Counted from the stretch's first letter, positions 1 to 9,005 are shown. The stretch is 64,000 bases of DNA from Halobellus inordinatus (GCF_024464655.1 NZ_JANHAV010000001.1:310001-374000), one strand, 5' to 3'. Notes: a model not told the origin generated them from the sequence alone. Numbers and translations: made by a program.

Positions 1-654
1 CGCTGTGGCGCGTGCTGTACGGGCCACGAGAGCGCCGATTCCGAGACCAGAGAGCCCCACACTGCGACGGTGTTCCCCGACGAAGTGCGGGCGCTGCAAG
101 CGGCCGCGAGCGGGGCCGGTGACGAACCGAGCGACGACGCTTCGGATGGCGACGCCGCGGAATCCTACGACTGGCGCGACGTCGCCCGCCCGATGCCGTA
201 CGGGATCACCGAGGGCGAGGACGGCCCCCACGGCGAGACGTTCGAGTGGGCGATCCAGACGGACGCCTGCGGCGACTGCGTGTTCTACGAAGAGAACGAC
301 GACTGGGGTGAGGAACCCGGCCTCGGGGCCTGTCGTGTCCACGAGGACCGCCCGCTCATCTGTCGGACCTACCCGTTCAGCGTCGCGCTCGGCGGGACGA
401 GCCAGCCGATGGGCGAGGCTGTCGACGAGGCCGGGATGGTCCGCGCCCACGAGTGCGAAGGACTGGGTCGCGACATCTCCCGCGCGGACGCGGAGGAGTT
501 GGCGGCGGCGCTCAAAGAGCGCGCGGTCCGCGAACTGGAGGAGGCGATCGGCGTCCGCGACAACTACAGCCCCGTCGATACCGAGGGCGTCGTCGTGTAC
601 GACTCCGAGGGACCGAAGCGCGCGGACGGGTCGCCGATTCGCGACGCGGAGTAA
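1..654 (+). CDS. YkgJ family cysteine-cluster protein, 5' end cut by the window
   Basis: The reading frame is open from base 1, so the N-terminus lies outside the window. Visible at once is the cluster CGACC, followed by CGDC and later CRVHED...RPLICRTYPF. This spaced cysteine set, with the CR-x-YPF box, is typical of the YkgJ/UPF0153 zinc- or iron-chelating family, whose substrate is unknown. The middle carries a short acidic haloarchaeal insertion (DEPSDDASDGDAAE). An internal ATG-like start at 70 would remove the first cysteine cluster and is therefore unlikely. The protein is probably cytosolic. The function beyond metal binding is not known. Confidence 0.85.
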   Translation, partial: RCGACCTGHESADSETREPHTATVFPDEVRALQAAASGAGDEPSDDASDGDAAESYDWRDVARPMPYGITEGEDGPHGETFEWAIQTDACGDCVFYEENDDWGEEPGLGACRVHEDRPLICRTYPFSVALGGTSQPMGEAVDEAGMVRAHECEGLGRDISRADAEELAAALKERAVRELEEAIGVRDNYSPVDTEGVVVYDSEGPKRADGSPIRDAE

Positions 655-710
655 CCGTACGCGGCGCCCGGTAGGAGGGTTCTTGAGCGCTCCCTCCATA
701 GCTGGCTCCG

Positions 711-1100
711 ATGACCGCCGAACTCTTCGAGCAGATCGAACGCGCGAGCGAGGGCGACGAGGTGGCGATCACCCTCGACACGGACACAGTCACCGTCGGC
801 AGCGTGGAGCTCGCGTCGCCGATCGTGACCCGCGTGGCCGCAGTGACCGAGGAGACCATCGACGCGCGGCAGAAAGACGTCGACATCGACGGGATCGTCG
901 ACCGACGGGTTCTGCGTCTCGTCCCGTGCTCACACGACACTCGACACGAGGCGTACATCGTCGAGACCCAGAGCCCCGTCGTCGGCGACGACCGGGTGCT
1001 CCCGCTCCGGATGCAGCGCCGAAGCGGGTGTGGCCCGGCGGACGACCTCGATTCGCTGTCTCCGGTGGCTGACATCGAATCCATCGAGGTTCGCTCGTAG
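711..1100 (+). CDS. Conserved-looking hypothetical acidic protein, 129 aa
   Basis: An ATG-started frame with haloarchaeal codon use and an acidic composition. It lies 56 bases after the YkgJ-like gene and 37 bases before the next gene on the same strand, so it may share their transcript. No membrane segment, signal peptide or recognisable motif is visible. The N-terminal half looks like a small beta-rich domain (alternating T/V/E strands around VAITLDTDTVTVGSVEL). I do not recognise the family and assign no function. Confidence 0.7.
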   Translation: MTAELFEQIERASEGDEVAITLDTDTVTVGSVELASPIVTRVAAVTEETIDARQKDVDIDGIVDRRVLRLVPCSHDTRHEAYIVETQSPVVGDDRVLPLRMQRRSGCGPADDLDSLSPVADIESIEVRS

Positions 1101-1137
1101 ACGAAAGTTCTTCCACGATCCCCGCCGAGCGACCGCT

Positions 1138-1611
1138 ATGCGAATCAGCGTCATCGGCGGCAGCACGATCGACGACGACACGGCCGAAGTGGCGACGAAT
1201 CTGGGCCGACACATCGCACAGCGGGGCCACACCGTCGTTTGCGGCGGTCTCGGCGGCGTGATGGAAGCCGTCTGTCGCGGCGCCGACGAGGCCGGCGGGC
1301 ACACGATCGGGATCCTCCCGACGGACGACCGCGCCGATGCCAACTCGTTCGTCGACGAGGCGATCGCGACGGGCCTCGGGCACGCGCGCAACGCACTCGT
1401 CGTGATGAACGGCGACGCCGTCGTCGCGGTCGACGGCAGCGGGGGGACGCTCTCGGAACTCGGCTACGCTGCGGTCTACGAGCGGCCGACGGCCGGCATC
1501 GGCACGCACGACGCAAATCACGTCGAAGCGGTCGAGACCGCCGAACGAGCGGTCGAGTACGTCGAAAACGCGGTCGCTGCTAGTGGCGGCTCAGTCGTCG
1601 ACGACGAATAA
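1138..1611 (+). CDS. LOG/TIGR00725-like Rossmann-fold protein, 157 aa
   Basis: Short Rossmann-fold protein of the lysine-decarboxylase-like (LOG) superfamily, closest by eye to the TIGR00725 group. The N-terminal strand MRISVIGGS is followed by the glycine motif GGLGGVMEAV (about residues 38-47) and by VDGSGGTLSEL (about 99-109), which matches the GG-x-GT-x-E loop used for nucleotide or phosphoribosyl binding. LOG enzymes cleave nucleoside monophosphates, but the TIGR00725 branch has no proven substrate. The ATG at 1138 was chosen because the family starts at the first strand. The gene is the last of three in the same direction. Confidence 0.85.
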   Translation: MRISVIGGSTIDDDTAEVATNLGRHIAQRGHTVVCGGLGGVMEAVCRGADEAGGHTIGILPTDDRADANSFVDEAIATGLGHARNALVVMNGDAVVAVDGSGGTLSELGYAAVYERPTAGIGTHDANHVEAVETAERAVEYVENAVAASGGSVVDDE

Positions 1612-1713
1612 CAGGAGCGGCACGCTCGCGGTACGGGTGGCGGAAGCAGGACACGACGCGGGAGCGGGACGCGCCGCGGAGGCCACCCGCGCCGGTCGGT
1701 ACCGTCGAGACGC

Positions 1714-2748
1714 TTACCAGGTGCCGTGGAAGGTGTCGAACGAGAGCGAATCGAGCGGCTCGTCGCCGACGGCGATCCGGTACTCCTGGGGCGTCAGCAT
1801 CGGCTTGTGGAACCGCGGCCCGTCGTCAGTCGTGATGCGGGGACAGCCCGTGTTGACGAACGCGTCCATGTCGAAGTTCCTGAGCCTGTCCGGCGTCACT
1901 TCGTCCATCGTGATGAGATAGGCGTCGTCGTTGTCCTCGATGATGGACTCTGCGATCTCCATCCGACCCTGGCCGATCTTCGTACAGAAGATCACGCCCC
2001 ACTTCTCGGCGTCCATCGCGCGGTGGACCGCGCCGTACCGCTGTTTCATAAACTTCTCCGTGTCCGCGACGGTGACGACGTTGTTGACGGGGTCTGCGAT
2101 GAGAACCTTCTTCTCGGGGTGCTCCATCGCGAGGCCGAGCGGGTGGAACTTCCCGCCGCCGACGTAGAGCACCTGATCGGCGTCGATGTCGGCCGAGGCG
2201 TAGTTGCAGCCGAGGACCTGCCCCTCGTAGGTCAGGCGGTCGTCGCCGCGGCGGGTGTGGACGTCGTAGCCGCGTTCTTCGAGCCACTCGACCATCTCCT
2301 CGAAGCGATTCATGTGCTGCGCCGTCGTCACGAGACCGACCTCCTCTTCGGGCAACTCGTCGACGGCCTCTTCGAGGATCGGGAACGGGTCGACGTTCGA
2401 GAACAGCGGCACGTAGATGATGTTCTCCGATTCCTTCATCGGCGAGTGGCCGAAGTGCACGAACACGTCGGTCCGCCGCATCAGGTAGGTGTCGAGGTCA
2501 CACGCCCCGTAGCAGGGCTGTCCCGACAGCATAAACGTCACGTCGTCGTCGCACAGTTCTCGGAGGTCGTCGGCGACGGCCGGCCCGCGGCGCTTCAGCC
2601 CCTCGGGGAACTGCAGGCCGACTTTCGTCGCGTCACGTTCTTCGATGGCTTCGACGATGCGGTCGAGTTCGTAGTCCCACTCCCGGTCGTGCTTCAGCGA
2701 CATCCCGGTGTTTCGGAGATCACCCTCCGTGGCGCCGTCCTGACTCAT
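1714..2748 (-). CDS. dph2: Diphthamide biosynthesis radical enzyme Dph2
   Basis: 2-(3-amino-3-carboxypropyl)histidine synthase, the first step of diphthamide formation on elongation factor 2. Archaeal Dph2 is a homodimer with a [4Fe-4S] cluster that cleaves SAM in a non-canonical way. The three expected cluster cysteines are visible: Cys83 in QPCYGACD, Cys181 in LGCNYA and Cys302 in NTGCPRI. The length of 344 aa is normal. A second in-frame Met at residue 16 is an alternative start. It is divergent from the YlbF-like gene, with a 149 base shared upstream region. Confidence 0.95.
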   Translation of the reverse strand: MSQDGATEGDLRNTGMSLKHDREWDYELDRIVEAIEERDATKVGLQFPEGLKRRGPAVADDLRELCDDDVTFMLSGQPCYGACDLDTYLMRRTDVFVHFGHSPMKESENIIYVPLFSNVDPFPILEEAVDELPEEEVGLVTTAQHMNRFEEMVEWLEERGYDVHTRRGDDRLTYEGQVLGCNYASADIDADQVLYVGGGKFHPLGLAMEHPEKKVLIADPVNNVVTVADTEKFMKQRYGAVHRAMDAEKWGVIFCTKIGQGRMEIAESIIEDNDDAYLITMDEVTPDRLRNFDMDAFVNTGCPRITTDDGPRFHKPMLTPQEYRIAVGDEPLDSLSFDTFHGTW

Positions 2749-2897
2749 TGCAACGCCGTAGCCGGTCGACGCTGATAACGTCGGCGGTTCCGAGAACCGG
2801 GCGAACGACCGTGAGAGTGCGGCTCAGTGGGTGGCCAGCGTGTCCGAGATTCTCTGGGTCCGGCACCTTGAAACACATCGCGTCCGAACGTACGTCG

Positions 2898-3272
2898 ATG
2901 AGCGTCCAGACAGACCGACTCGAAGAACTCGGCAGCGACCTCGGCGAAGCCATCGCGGAGACGCCCGAGTACGAGGCGTTCGAGGAAACGAAAGCGGCCG
3001 TCGAGAACGACGACGACGTCCAAGAGCAGATCGCGACGTTCCAGGAACTCCGCGAGCAGTATATGCAGGCCCGTCAGACTGGGGACGCGAGCGAAGCGGC
3101 ACTCCAGAAGGTCCAGTCCGCCCAGCAAGAGCTTCACTCGATGCCGAAGATGGCCGCCTATCTGGAAGCCCAAGAGGAACTCCAGGAGCGCCTGCAGTCG
3201 ATCAACGAGGCGATCTCCGACCCATTGGCGATCGACTTCGGCGGCGAAGCCGGCGGCTGCTGTCACGACTAA
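2898..3272 (+). CDS. YlbF family protein with a C-terminal CCH tail
   Basis: A 124 aa, almost entirely helical protein (RLEELGSDLGEAIAETPEY, then a long E/Q-rich helical region), matching the YlbF/YmcA fold. In Bacillus this family forms the RicAFT complex, which carries [4Fe-4S] clusters and acts in RNA processing. In haloarchaea the role is unknown. The protein ends GGCCHD, so two cysteines and a histidine sit at the extreme C-terminus and could bind metal or a cluster (inference). The ATG at 2898 was chosen because upstream sequence in frame is basic and unlike the protein. Confidence 0.85.
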   Translation: MSVQTDRLEELGSDLGEAIAETPEYEAFEETKAAVENDDDVQEQIATFQELREQYMQARQTGDASEAALQKVQSAQQELHSMPKMAAYLEAQEELQERLQSINEAISDPLAIDFGGEAGGCCHD

Positions 3273-3349
3273 CTCGGCGAGTCGGCTGTTTTCGGTCCGT
3301 CTTCACCTGGGTCCGAGCGTTCAAGTACCGAGACGGGACCAGCGACGGT

Positions 3350-3958
3350 ATGCTCGCTATCGCCGGCGGGAAGGGAGGCAGCGGCAAGACGACGACCACG
3401 CTGGGACTGGCGCGGGCGGTCGACGGGCCGACGCTCGCTGTGGATGCCGACTGCGACCTGCCGAACCTCCACGCGCTCGCGGGCGTCCCGCGCGACCCTT
3501 CGCCCGGTGGCTTCGGCCATCCGGACCCGGCGTCGCCCAGTTCTGAAACTCGGATTCTACCTGCTCCGCAGGACGCACCCGACGGCGTCGGCGGACGGCT
3601 GCGACGGCTCGTCGATAGCGACGACGACGCCACCGTCCTCGTCGACTGTCCGGCCGGTGCTGGTCCGGATGCGACCGTCCCGCTGCGCGTCGCCGACGCC
3701 GTCCTCCTCGTCGCGACGCCCTGCGTCGCCGCGCTCCGTGACGCGGCAAAGACGGCTGCGATGGCGCGCGCGGTCGGCACGCCGGTCGTCGGTGGCGTCC
3801 TCACGCGGGCACTGCTCGCGCCGCCCGGCGTCGACGACTTGCTCGGCTGTCCGGTTCTCGCGACGGTCCCGCCTGCGGCCGATCCGCTCGCTGCGCCTCC
3901 CGTCAGACGAGCGTACGACGACCTCGCACAGGCAGTCTGCGACCGACCAAAAAGCTAA
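3350..3958 (+). CDS. MinD/ParA-like P-loop ATPase, short form (202 aa)
   Basis: The deviant Walker A motif GGKGGSGKTT stands at residues 6-15, followed by the switch region DADCDLPNLHAL and the Walker B-like stretch VLVDCPAGAGPD. This defines the SIMIBI ParA/MinD class. At 202 aa it is shorter than typical MinD (about 260 aa), and no clear C-terminal amphipathic membrane-targeting helix is seen. It ends 25 bases before a RAD55-like gene, so the two are probably co-transcribed. The haloarchaeal MinD paralogues differ in role, and what this one positions cannot be inferred. Confidence 0.9.
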   Translation: MLAIAGGKGGSGKTTTTLGLARAVDGPTLAVDADCDLPNLHALAGVPRDPSPGGFGHPDPASPSSETRILPAPQDAPDGVGGRLRRLVDSDDDATVLVDCPAGAGPDATVPLRVADAVLLVATPCVAALRDAAKTAAMARAVGTPVVGGVLTRALLAPPGVDDLLGCPVLATVPPAADPLAAPPVRRAYDDLAQAVCDRPKS

Positions 3959-3983
3959 ACCGCTCGCCCGCGAACGCCCCGTC

Positions 3984-4610
3984 GTGGCAGGGAGACTCTC
4001 GACTGGCGTCAGCGTCCTCGATCGCCAACTCGACGGCGGGATCCCGCCGGGGAGCATCGTGCTTCTCGCCGCGGACCCCGCCAGCCAGTCGGAGCTGTTT
4101 CTCTACGAACTGACGGCAGTACGGGCGACGCTGTATCTCACGACGATCCGCTCGGATCAGGCGATCCGCGACGCGATCGACCGCGCGCCCGGACACGTCG
4201 GGGACCCGACGGTCAGAGACGTCGGCGGTAATGCACCGCTGGACACGGCGAACCGCTTCGTTCGCGACCTCCCCGAGGGCGCGAACCTCGTTATCGACGT
4301 CGTCGACGCGTTAGAGGAGACCGAGCCGGCGCGATACCGCCAGTTCCTGAACGAACTCCAGACGCATATGGTCAACACCGGCGGGCTGGCGATCGTCCAC
4401 GGGATGAAACAGGAGACCGAACCCCGGAACCGGAGCTACACGAAGCATATGTCCGATGTCGTGTTCGACCTCCGCACGAAGATCGACGGCTCCGAGATCG
4501 AGAACCGACTCGCCGTTCCGAAGTTCCGCGGCGGACACCCGCCCGAGGAGACGATCAAACTCCGCTTGGGCGAGCGCGTCACCGTCGACACGAGCCGCGA
4601 CATCGCATAG
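3984..4610 (+). CDS. RAD55/KaiC-like RecA-fold protein with degenerate P-loop (HTR-like)
   Basis: The N-terminus has the RecA/RAD55 lead-in STGVSVLDRQLDGGIPPGS, but the expected GxxGxGK[ST] loop is replaced by ADPASQSELF, so canonical nucleotide binding is doubtful. A Walker B-like strand NLVIDVVDALEE and the late beta-strand HMSDVVFDLRTK fit the RadA-like core. Haloarchaeal proteins of this kind are often labelled HTR-like. The GTG start at 3984 sits 25 bases after the MinD-like stop, suggesting one transcript. Partner or substrate is unknown. Confidence 0.8.
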   Translation: MAGRLSTGVSVLDRQLDGGIPPGSIVLLAADPASQSELFLYELTAVRATLYLTTIRSDQAIRDAIDRAPGHVGDPTVRDVGGNAPLDTANRFVRDLPEGANLVIDVVDALEETEPARYRQFLNELQTHMVNTGGLAIVHGMKQETEPRNRSYTKHMSDVVFDLRTKIDGSEIENRLAVPKFRGGHPPEETIKLRLGERVTVDTSRDIA

Positions 4611-4682
4611 GCCGACCCCGTCGCTGGGCGGTATTTTCGACTGCTCGTTCTCATCGATCGACGCGAGCGTGCGGGCGCCTCA

Positions 4683-4762
4683 TAATGATTACTCTCGTCT
4701 CTTACCGCCGACCATCGCCACCGGGAGTGGCGCTCGGCGGTCAACAGTGAGAGTAATCACTA
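4683..4762. mobile_element. Family C palindromic element, copy 1 (80 bp)
   Basis: Terminal inverted repeats centred on TGATTACTCTC (left) and GAGAGTAATCA (right), with an inner hairpin ACCGCCGA / CTCGGCGGT around CCACCGGGAGTGG. TCA stands on both sides (4680-4682 and 4763-4765) as a 3 bp direct repeat. The right TCA is the stop codon, read on the minus strand, of the downstream gene. A second copy lies at 18602-18681. No coding capacity, so it is a MITE-like non-autonomous element. Confidence 0.75.
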
Positions 4763-5050
4763 TCAGACGACGCCGAAGTAGACGAACGCGCCGAGCGTGA
4801 CTGCGACCGTCAGGAGCGACCAGTTCCGCGCGGTGTCGAGACCGCCGAGCTGCAGCCGCTTCGTGAACAGCGAGAGGAAGTACGGACCGAGGGGAAGCAG
4901 CCGCCAGACGAACGCGATCTCGCGGCCGAGGCCGTACCTGAGCCCGAGCGTCAGTCCGATCGTACAGGCCGCGGCGACGACCGCGACCCGCAGATCGTCG
5001 GTAGCGAGTCCGGCGTTCGAGAGTTCAGTGCTCGTAGATTCGTCTGGCAT
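4763..5050 (-). CDS. Small membrane protein, 95 aa, unknown function
   Basis: ATG-started acidic N-terminus (about 20 residues) followed by two or three hydrophobic helices: LRVAVVAAACTIGLTLGL, VWRLLPLGPYFLSLF and LLTVAVTLGAFVYFGVV. The protein is therefore an integral membrane protein with a cytoplasmic-looking N-terminus. Its stop codon is also the right 3 bp duplication of the family C element, so the element was inserted exactly at the end of this gene. I do not recognise a named family. Confidence 0.75.
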   Translation of the reverse strand: MPDESTSTELSNAGLATDDLRVAVVAAACTIGLTLGLRYGLGREIAFVWRLLPLGPYFLSLFTKRLQLGGLDTARNWSLLTVAVTLGAFVYFGVV

Positions 5051-5131
5051 CGGTGTGCATCACCTAGCGGGAGTCGTGTGGGGTCGACCACCCGATCGAT
5101 CTTCGAGTCGCGAAACCGACTTTCCGGTGCG

Positions 5132-6088
5132 TTACTCTTCGAGGTCGGCGTCGAGTTCGTCGGCGAGTTCGTCGGCGTCGACGTCGACGTCCTCGATAGC
5201 TTCCTCGATGTCTTCGGGGGCCGCGCCGCCTGCGCCGCCCATCATTCCGCCGAGACCGCCCATCATTCCGCCCATCCCGTCGATGGTCTCCTGGACGATG
5301 ACGCGGTCGAGATCGAGTCGGTCCATCACGTCCTGTGCGATCTGCTGCTTCGAGAAGAGCCACTGCTGATTCATCGTCATCTGCGGCGTGGCTTCGATGT
5401 ACAGCGTCTCCTTCTCGACTTCGACGGTCTCCGTCTCGGGGTCGGCGTCTTCGTCGTCCTCGTCGGACTCGACGACCTGCTCTTCTTCGACGGTGTCGGT
5501 CTCGATCCAGACCTCGGGAGCCTCCTGGAGGTACATCTCCAGCATACTGGCGGCCTGTTCCTCGCGGTCGTCGACGACGTCGAGGACCTCGTAGTCGTAC
5601 TCGAGGTCCTCGCCCGCGAGCGGGTGGTTGAAGTCGACGCGAGCGCGGCCACTGACGATGGTCACGATCTGGCCCTGCTCGCCGTCGATCTGGACCTGTG
5701 CGCCGGGGTAGCGGCTCTCTTCGTCGATCTTGTTGGCGCTGACCGTTCGGACCTCGTCGTCGTCGTACTCGCCGAAGGCCTCGGCGGCGGCGATGTCGAC
5801 GGTGCCGGTGTCACCGACCTCCGCGCCGATGAGCGCCTCGTCGACGCTTTCGAAGACGTGTCCGGCGCCGACGACGATCACGCGCGGCTCGAACTCGTAC
5901 TCGTCGGTGTCGATTTCGGCTTCTTCGGCCGTTTCTTGGTCGGTCGTGTCGACGACGCGACCGTCGTCTGTCGTCCGGAGCGTGTAGGCGAGACGGACGA
6001 AGTCGCCGTCCTGGATAGCGTCCTCGGCGACGTCGTCCTCGGCGTCTGCCTGCGATTCGGCGGCGTCCGCCTGCTGTTCGTCACTCAT
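5132..6088 (-). CDS. SlyD-type FKBP peptidyl-prolyl cis-trans isomerase, 318 aa
   Basis: An FKBP domain near residues 22-170 contains the SlyD signature (DGDFVRLAYTLRTTDDGRV, VVGAGHVFESVDEALIGAEVGD and FNHPLAGEDLEYDYEVLDV) with the insert-in-flap domain between the halves. It is predicted to speed proline isomerisation and act as a chaperone in the cytosol. A second acidic C-terminal domain follows and ends in a Gly/Met-rich stretch (MGGMMGGLGGMMGG) and an acidic helix. The ATG at 6088 was preferred to the track start 12 codons upstream because MSDEQQ begins a normal acidic haloarchaeal N-terminus. Confidence 0.92.
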   Translation of the reverse strand: MSDEQQADAAESQADAEDDVAEDAIQDGDFVRLAYTLRTTDDGRVVDTTDQETAEEAEIDTDEYEFEPRVIVVGAGHVFESVDEALIGAEVGDTGTVDIAAAEAFGEYDDDEVRTVSANKIDEESRYPGAQVQIDGEQGQIVTIVSGRARVDFNHPLAGEDLEYDYEVLDVVDDREEQAASMLEMYLQEAPEVWIETDTVEEEQVVESDEDDEDADPETETVEVEKETLYIEATPQMTMNQQWLFSKQQIAQDVMDRLDLDRVIVQETIDGMGGMMGGLGGMMGGAGGAAPEDIEEAIEDVDVDADELADELDADLEE

Positions 6089-6320
6089 ACGCTGACCATC
6101 TCCCGTGCGACCCTTAAGAATCACGTTTCGACTTGGGCAGGGAATACCGACGCAGCGGCCGTTTGCCGGGAGAAACGTGGGACGCTACGCGGATGCTGGC
6201 GTCAGCGACGGCGATGACGCCTCTCGGGCGCTCCTGTCGCAGATCGACAGACTCGAGACACCGCGCTGGATGCTTCGCCGTGAACAAACAGTGTAGAGAG
6301 ATGGATGAGTGTGGGCGAAC

Positions 6321-6845
6321 TCACACGTCGTGCTGTGGGATACCGACCACACGGCTCAGGACGTAGCCGAGGGTGAGGCCGTATATCCAGTGTCCGAGGA
6401 GCGAGAAGACGAGGAAAGACGACGACGTCAAGAGCCCCACGTCGGGCCAGAAGGCCGGCACGAATCCGAACCAGAACGCCGTCGCGAACGTCGCACCGCG
6501 AAGGTAGCGCGGCGACTCCGGCGGAAGGAACGCTCCGACGACGAGGAACGTCAGCGGGAGCGCGACCGTGCCGCCGAAGGCGAACAGCACGATGCCGAGG
6601 TAGATCGTCGGTTCGAGTCCGAAAAACGAAGCCAGTCCAGCGAATTGCGTCACTGGTGCGGTTCGGAACAGCCCTAGAAGCTCCGGAATACCGACGAGAA
6701 CGGGGAGCATCGCCACCGTTCCTAACAGTCCACCTGCCATCGAACCGAGGACGACGCGAGCGGTGATCAGAATCCCGAACGATTCGATACCGTCTACATC
6801 CTCGTCTACCGCGTCAACGGGACGCTCTGCGGTTTCACTGCTCAT
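6321..6845 (-). CDS. Four-helix membrane protein, 174 aa (possibly DUF6789-like)
   Basis: An acidic N-terminus is followed by four hydrophobic segments: ARVVLGSMAGGLLGTVAMLPVL, YLGIVLFAFGGTVALPLTFLVV, GATFATAFWFGFVPAF and FLVFSLLGHWIYGLTLGYVL. The pattern of glycine-rich first helix and GHWIYG in the last helix resembles haloarchaeal small membrane proteins annotated as DUF6789, but this is from memory. The AT-rich upstream sequence (TTTATCATTATAGAAA on the minus strand, near 6876-6891) probably contains its promoter. Function unknown. Confidence 0.75.
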   Translation of the reverse strand: MSSETAERPVDAVDEDVDGIESFGILITARVVLGSMAGGLLGTVAMLPVLVGIPELLGLFRTAPVTQFAGLASFFGLEPTIYLGIVLFAFGGTVALPLTFLVVGAFLPPESPRYLRGATFATAFWFGFVPAFWPDVGLLTSSSFLVFSLLGHWIYGLTLGYVLSRVVGIPQHDV

Positions 6846-6967
6846 AGTATGGTCCCGTCCAAACGTAGGATTTCTATAATGATAAATAACTATGTTTACT
6901 GTCGGTCTCCCGGTACTACGTACGGTCGATTCCGACCGCTTTTCTCCGGTGAGACCGACCGACTGGT

Positions 6968-7576
6968 ATGTTCGAGGTCGAGGTCAAACTGCGCGCCTCA
7001 CACGACGCTATCCGCCCGGCGCTCGCCGAGGCGGACGCAGTGTTCGTCGAGCGAGTCACGCAGGTCGACACCTACTACGACGCGCCGCATCGCGACTTTG
7101 CCGAGACGGACGAGGCGCTCCGTCTCCGCCGCGAGACGCGGGAGTCTGACGTCGAGGGCGAACTGGACAGACGCTCGGACGATGACCCCGCGCGGGCGGA
7201 CCAGGGGGTAGCGACGACCAAACTGACTTACAAAGGTCCGCTCGTCGACGCCGACTCGAAGACTCGCGAGGAGCACGAGACCGGCGTCGACGACGGCGAC
7301 ACCGCCGAAGCGATCTTCGACGGTCTCGGGTTCGAGCCAGCAGCAGTCGTCGAAAAGCACCGGGCCTTCTACGAACTCGACGGCTACACCGTCACGCTCG
7401 ATCAGGTCGCCGGCCTCGGCGAGTTCGTCGAAGTCGAAGCCGAAGCGGAAGCGAGCGACGACGTCGCGAGCGTCCGAGAGGGCGCCTTCGACGTCCTTCG
7501 GACGTTAGGTCTCGACCCGACGGATCAGATCCGGACCTCCTATCTCGGTATGCTACTCGAAGCCGACGCCGAGTAA
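6968..7576 (+). CDS. cyaB: CYTH-domain protein, class IV adenylate cyclase-like (CyaB)
   Basis: The defining ExExK motif appears at residues 3-7 (EVEVK). It is followed by the tunnel-fold signatures QVDTYYDAP, ALRLRRE, KLTYKGP, VEKHRAFYEL, VTLDQVAGLGEFVEVE and IRTSYLGML. CYTH proteins bind a triphosphate in the barrel; class IV cyclases make cAMP, but archaeal members are more likely triphosphate-processing enzymes, so the substrate is open. The length of 202 aa is slightly long because of an acidic loop near residue 70 (LDRRSDDDPARADQG). It begins 123 bases after the divergent membrane protein gene. Confidence 0.92.
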   Translation: MFEVEVKLRASHDAIRPALAEADAVFVERVTQVDTYYDAPHRDFAETDEALRLRRETRESDVEGELDRRSDDDPARADQGVATTKLTYKGPLVDADSKTREEHETGVDDGDTAEAIFDGLGFEPAAVVEKHRAFYELDGYTVTLDQVAGLGEFVEVEAEAEASDDVASVREGAFDVLRTLGLDPTDQIRTSYLGMLLEADAE

Positions 7577-7650
7577 ATACCCGGTAGTAATATTATTCCG
7601 ACGGATCTTTTCCGCAAGTTATAGAACCGCCCGGGAAGTAGCCAGGGGTA

Positions 7651-8856
7651 ATGACCGAACGGAACATCGCTATCGAGGCTGCAGACCGAACTGCAGTCGA
7701 GGACCAGGAGGTCGAAATCGTCGAGCGGAAGGGTATCGGCCACCCGGATTCGATCTGCGACGGCATTGCAGAGAGCGTCTCCCGTGCGCTCTCGCAACTC
7801 TATCTGGACCGTGTTGGCAAAGTCCTCCACTACAACACCGACGAGACACAGCTCGTCGCCGGCGAGTCAGCCCCCCAGTACGGCGGCGGCGAAATCGTCG
7901 AACCCATCTACGTTCTCATCGTCGGTCGCGCGACCAAGACGTACGACGGCCAGCGGCTCCCGGTCGACGCGGCGGCGATCGCCGCGGCCCGCGACTACCT
8001 GAACGAGAATATCCCCGAACTGGAAGTCGGCACCGACGTCGTCATCGACACTCGGCTCGGCGAGGGCTCCGGCGACCTTCAGGACGTCTTCGGTGAGGAC
8101 GGCGCGGAAGTCCCGATGTCGAACGACACCTCCTTCGGCGTCGGCCACGCGCCGCTCACCGAAACCGAGGAGATCGTCCTGACCGTCGAGCGGGAACTCA
8201 ACGGCGCGTACGCCGACGAGCATCCCGAACTCGGCCCCGACGTGAAGGTGATGGGAAAGCGCGAGGGCGATCACATCGACATCACCGTCGCCGCGGCGAT
8301 GGTCGACGCCCACGTCGAGGATCTCGACGACTACGACGACGCCGTCGAGCGCGTCCGGGAGTTCGTCGGCGGGGTCGCTCGCGGGCTAACCGACCGCGAG
8401 GTCCACGTCGACGTCAACACCGCCGACGACTACGCCGAGGGATCGATCTACCTCACCGTCACCGGCACCAGCGCGGAGATGGGCGACGACGGCTCGGTCG
8501 GTCGCGGCAACCGTGCCAACGGCCTCATCACGCCCAACCGCCCGATGAGTATGGAGGCGACCTCCGGAAAGAACCCCGTCAACCACATCGGAAAGATCTA
8601 CAACCTCCTCTCGACGGACATCGCCGAGACCGTCGTCGACGACGTCCACGGCATCCGCGACCTCCAGGTCCGACTCCTCTCACAGATCGGCCGCCCGATC
8701 GACCAGCCCCACGTCGCCGACGCGAAGATCGTCACCGAGGAGGGCGTCGAACTCGACGAGATCGAACCGGAGATCCGCGACCTCATCGACGACCGACTGG
8801 CGAACGTCACCGACGTCACCCGGCGCGTGATCGACGGCGAGCTGTCGACGTTCTGA
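7651..8856 (+). CDS. mat: Archaeal-type S-adenosylmethionine synthetase
   Basis: Methionine adenosyltransferase of the archaeal family, making SAM from methionine and ATP. The family box [12 protein letters not shown] is at about residues 30-41, followed by [24 protein letters not shown] and [20 protein letters not shown]. The 401 aa length matches the family. The upstream region has an AT-rich stretch (GCAAGTTATAGAACC) about 30 bases before the ATG. The stop codon TGA at 8854-8856 is the left duplication of a family A palindromic element, so the element abuts the gene. Confidence 0.97.
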   Translation: MTERNIAIEAADRTAVEDQEVEIVERKGIGHPDSICDGIAESVSRALSQLYLDRVGKVLHYNTDETQLVAGESAPQYGGGEIVEPIYVLIVGRATKTYDGQRLPVDAAAIAAARDYLNENIPELEVGTDVVIDTRLGEGSGDLQDVFGEDGAEVPMSNDTSFGVGHAPLTETEEIVLTVERELNGAYADEHPELGPDVKVMGKREGDHIDITVAAAMVDAHVEDLDDYDDAVERVREFVGGVARGLTDREVHVDVNTADDYAEGSIYLTVTGTSAEMGDDGSVGRGNRANGLITPNRPMSMEATSGKNPVNHIGKIYNLLSTDIAETVVDDVHGIRDLQVRLLSQIGRPIDQPHVADAKIVTEEGVELDEIEPEIRDLIDDRLANVTDVTRRVIDGELSTF

Positions 8857-8934
8857 TAGGGATTATCGTAAGTCCGCATAGATGTCTCGCCGGACGGGAC
8901 GGCGAGACTCTCCGAACAGTTACGATAATCCCTA
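8857..8934. mobile_element. Family A palindromic element, copy 1 (78 bp)
   Basis: Ends are TAGGGATTATCGTAA and TTACGATAATCCCTA, an inverted repeat of 15 bases, with an inner hairpin CTCGCCG / CGGCGAG. TGA is duplicated on both sides (8854-8856 and 8935-8937), and the left one is the mat stop codon. The inner sequence is inverted relative to copies at 16238, 27208, 55748 and 59004. It carries no ORF. Confidence 0.85.
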
Positions 8935-9005
8935 TGAGGACTTCCACAGTCCCGACCCACGACGCGTTTCGACGTTCTGAAACCCGCTGACGCAAAATAT
9001 ACTGT

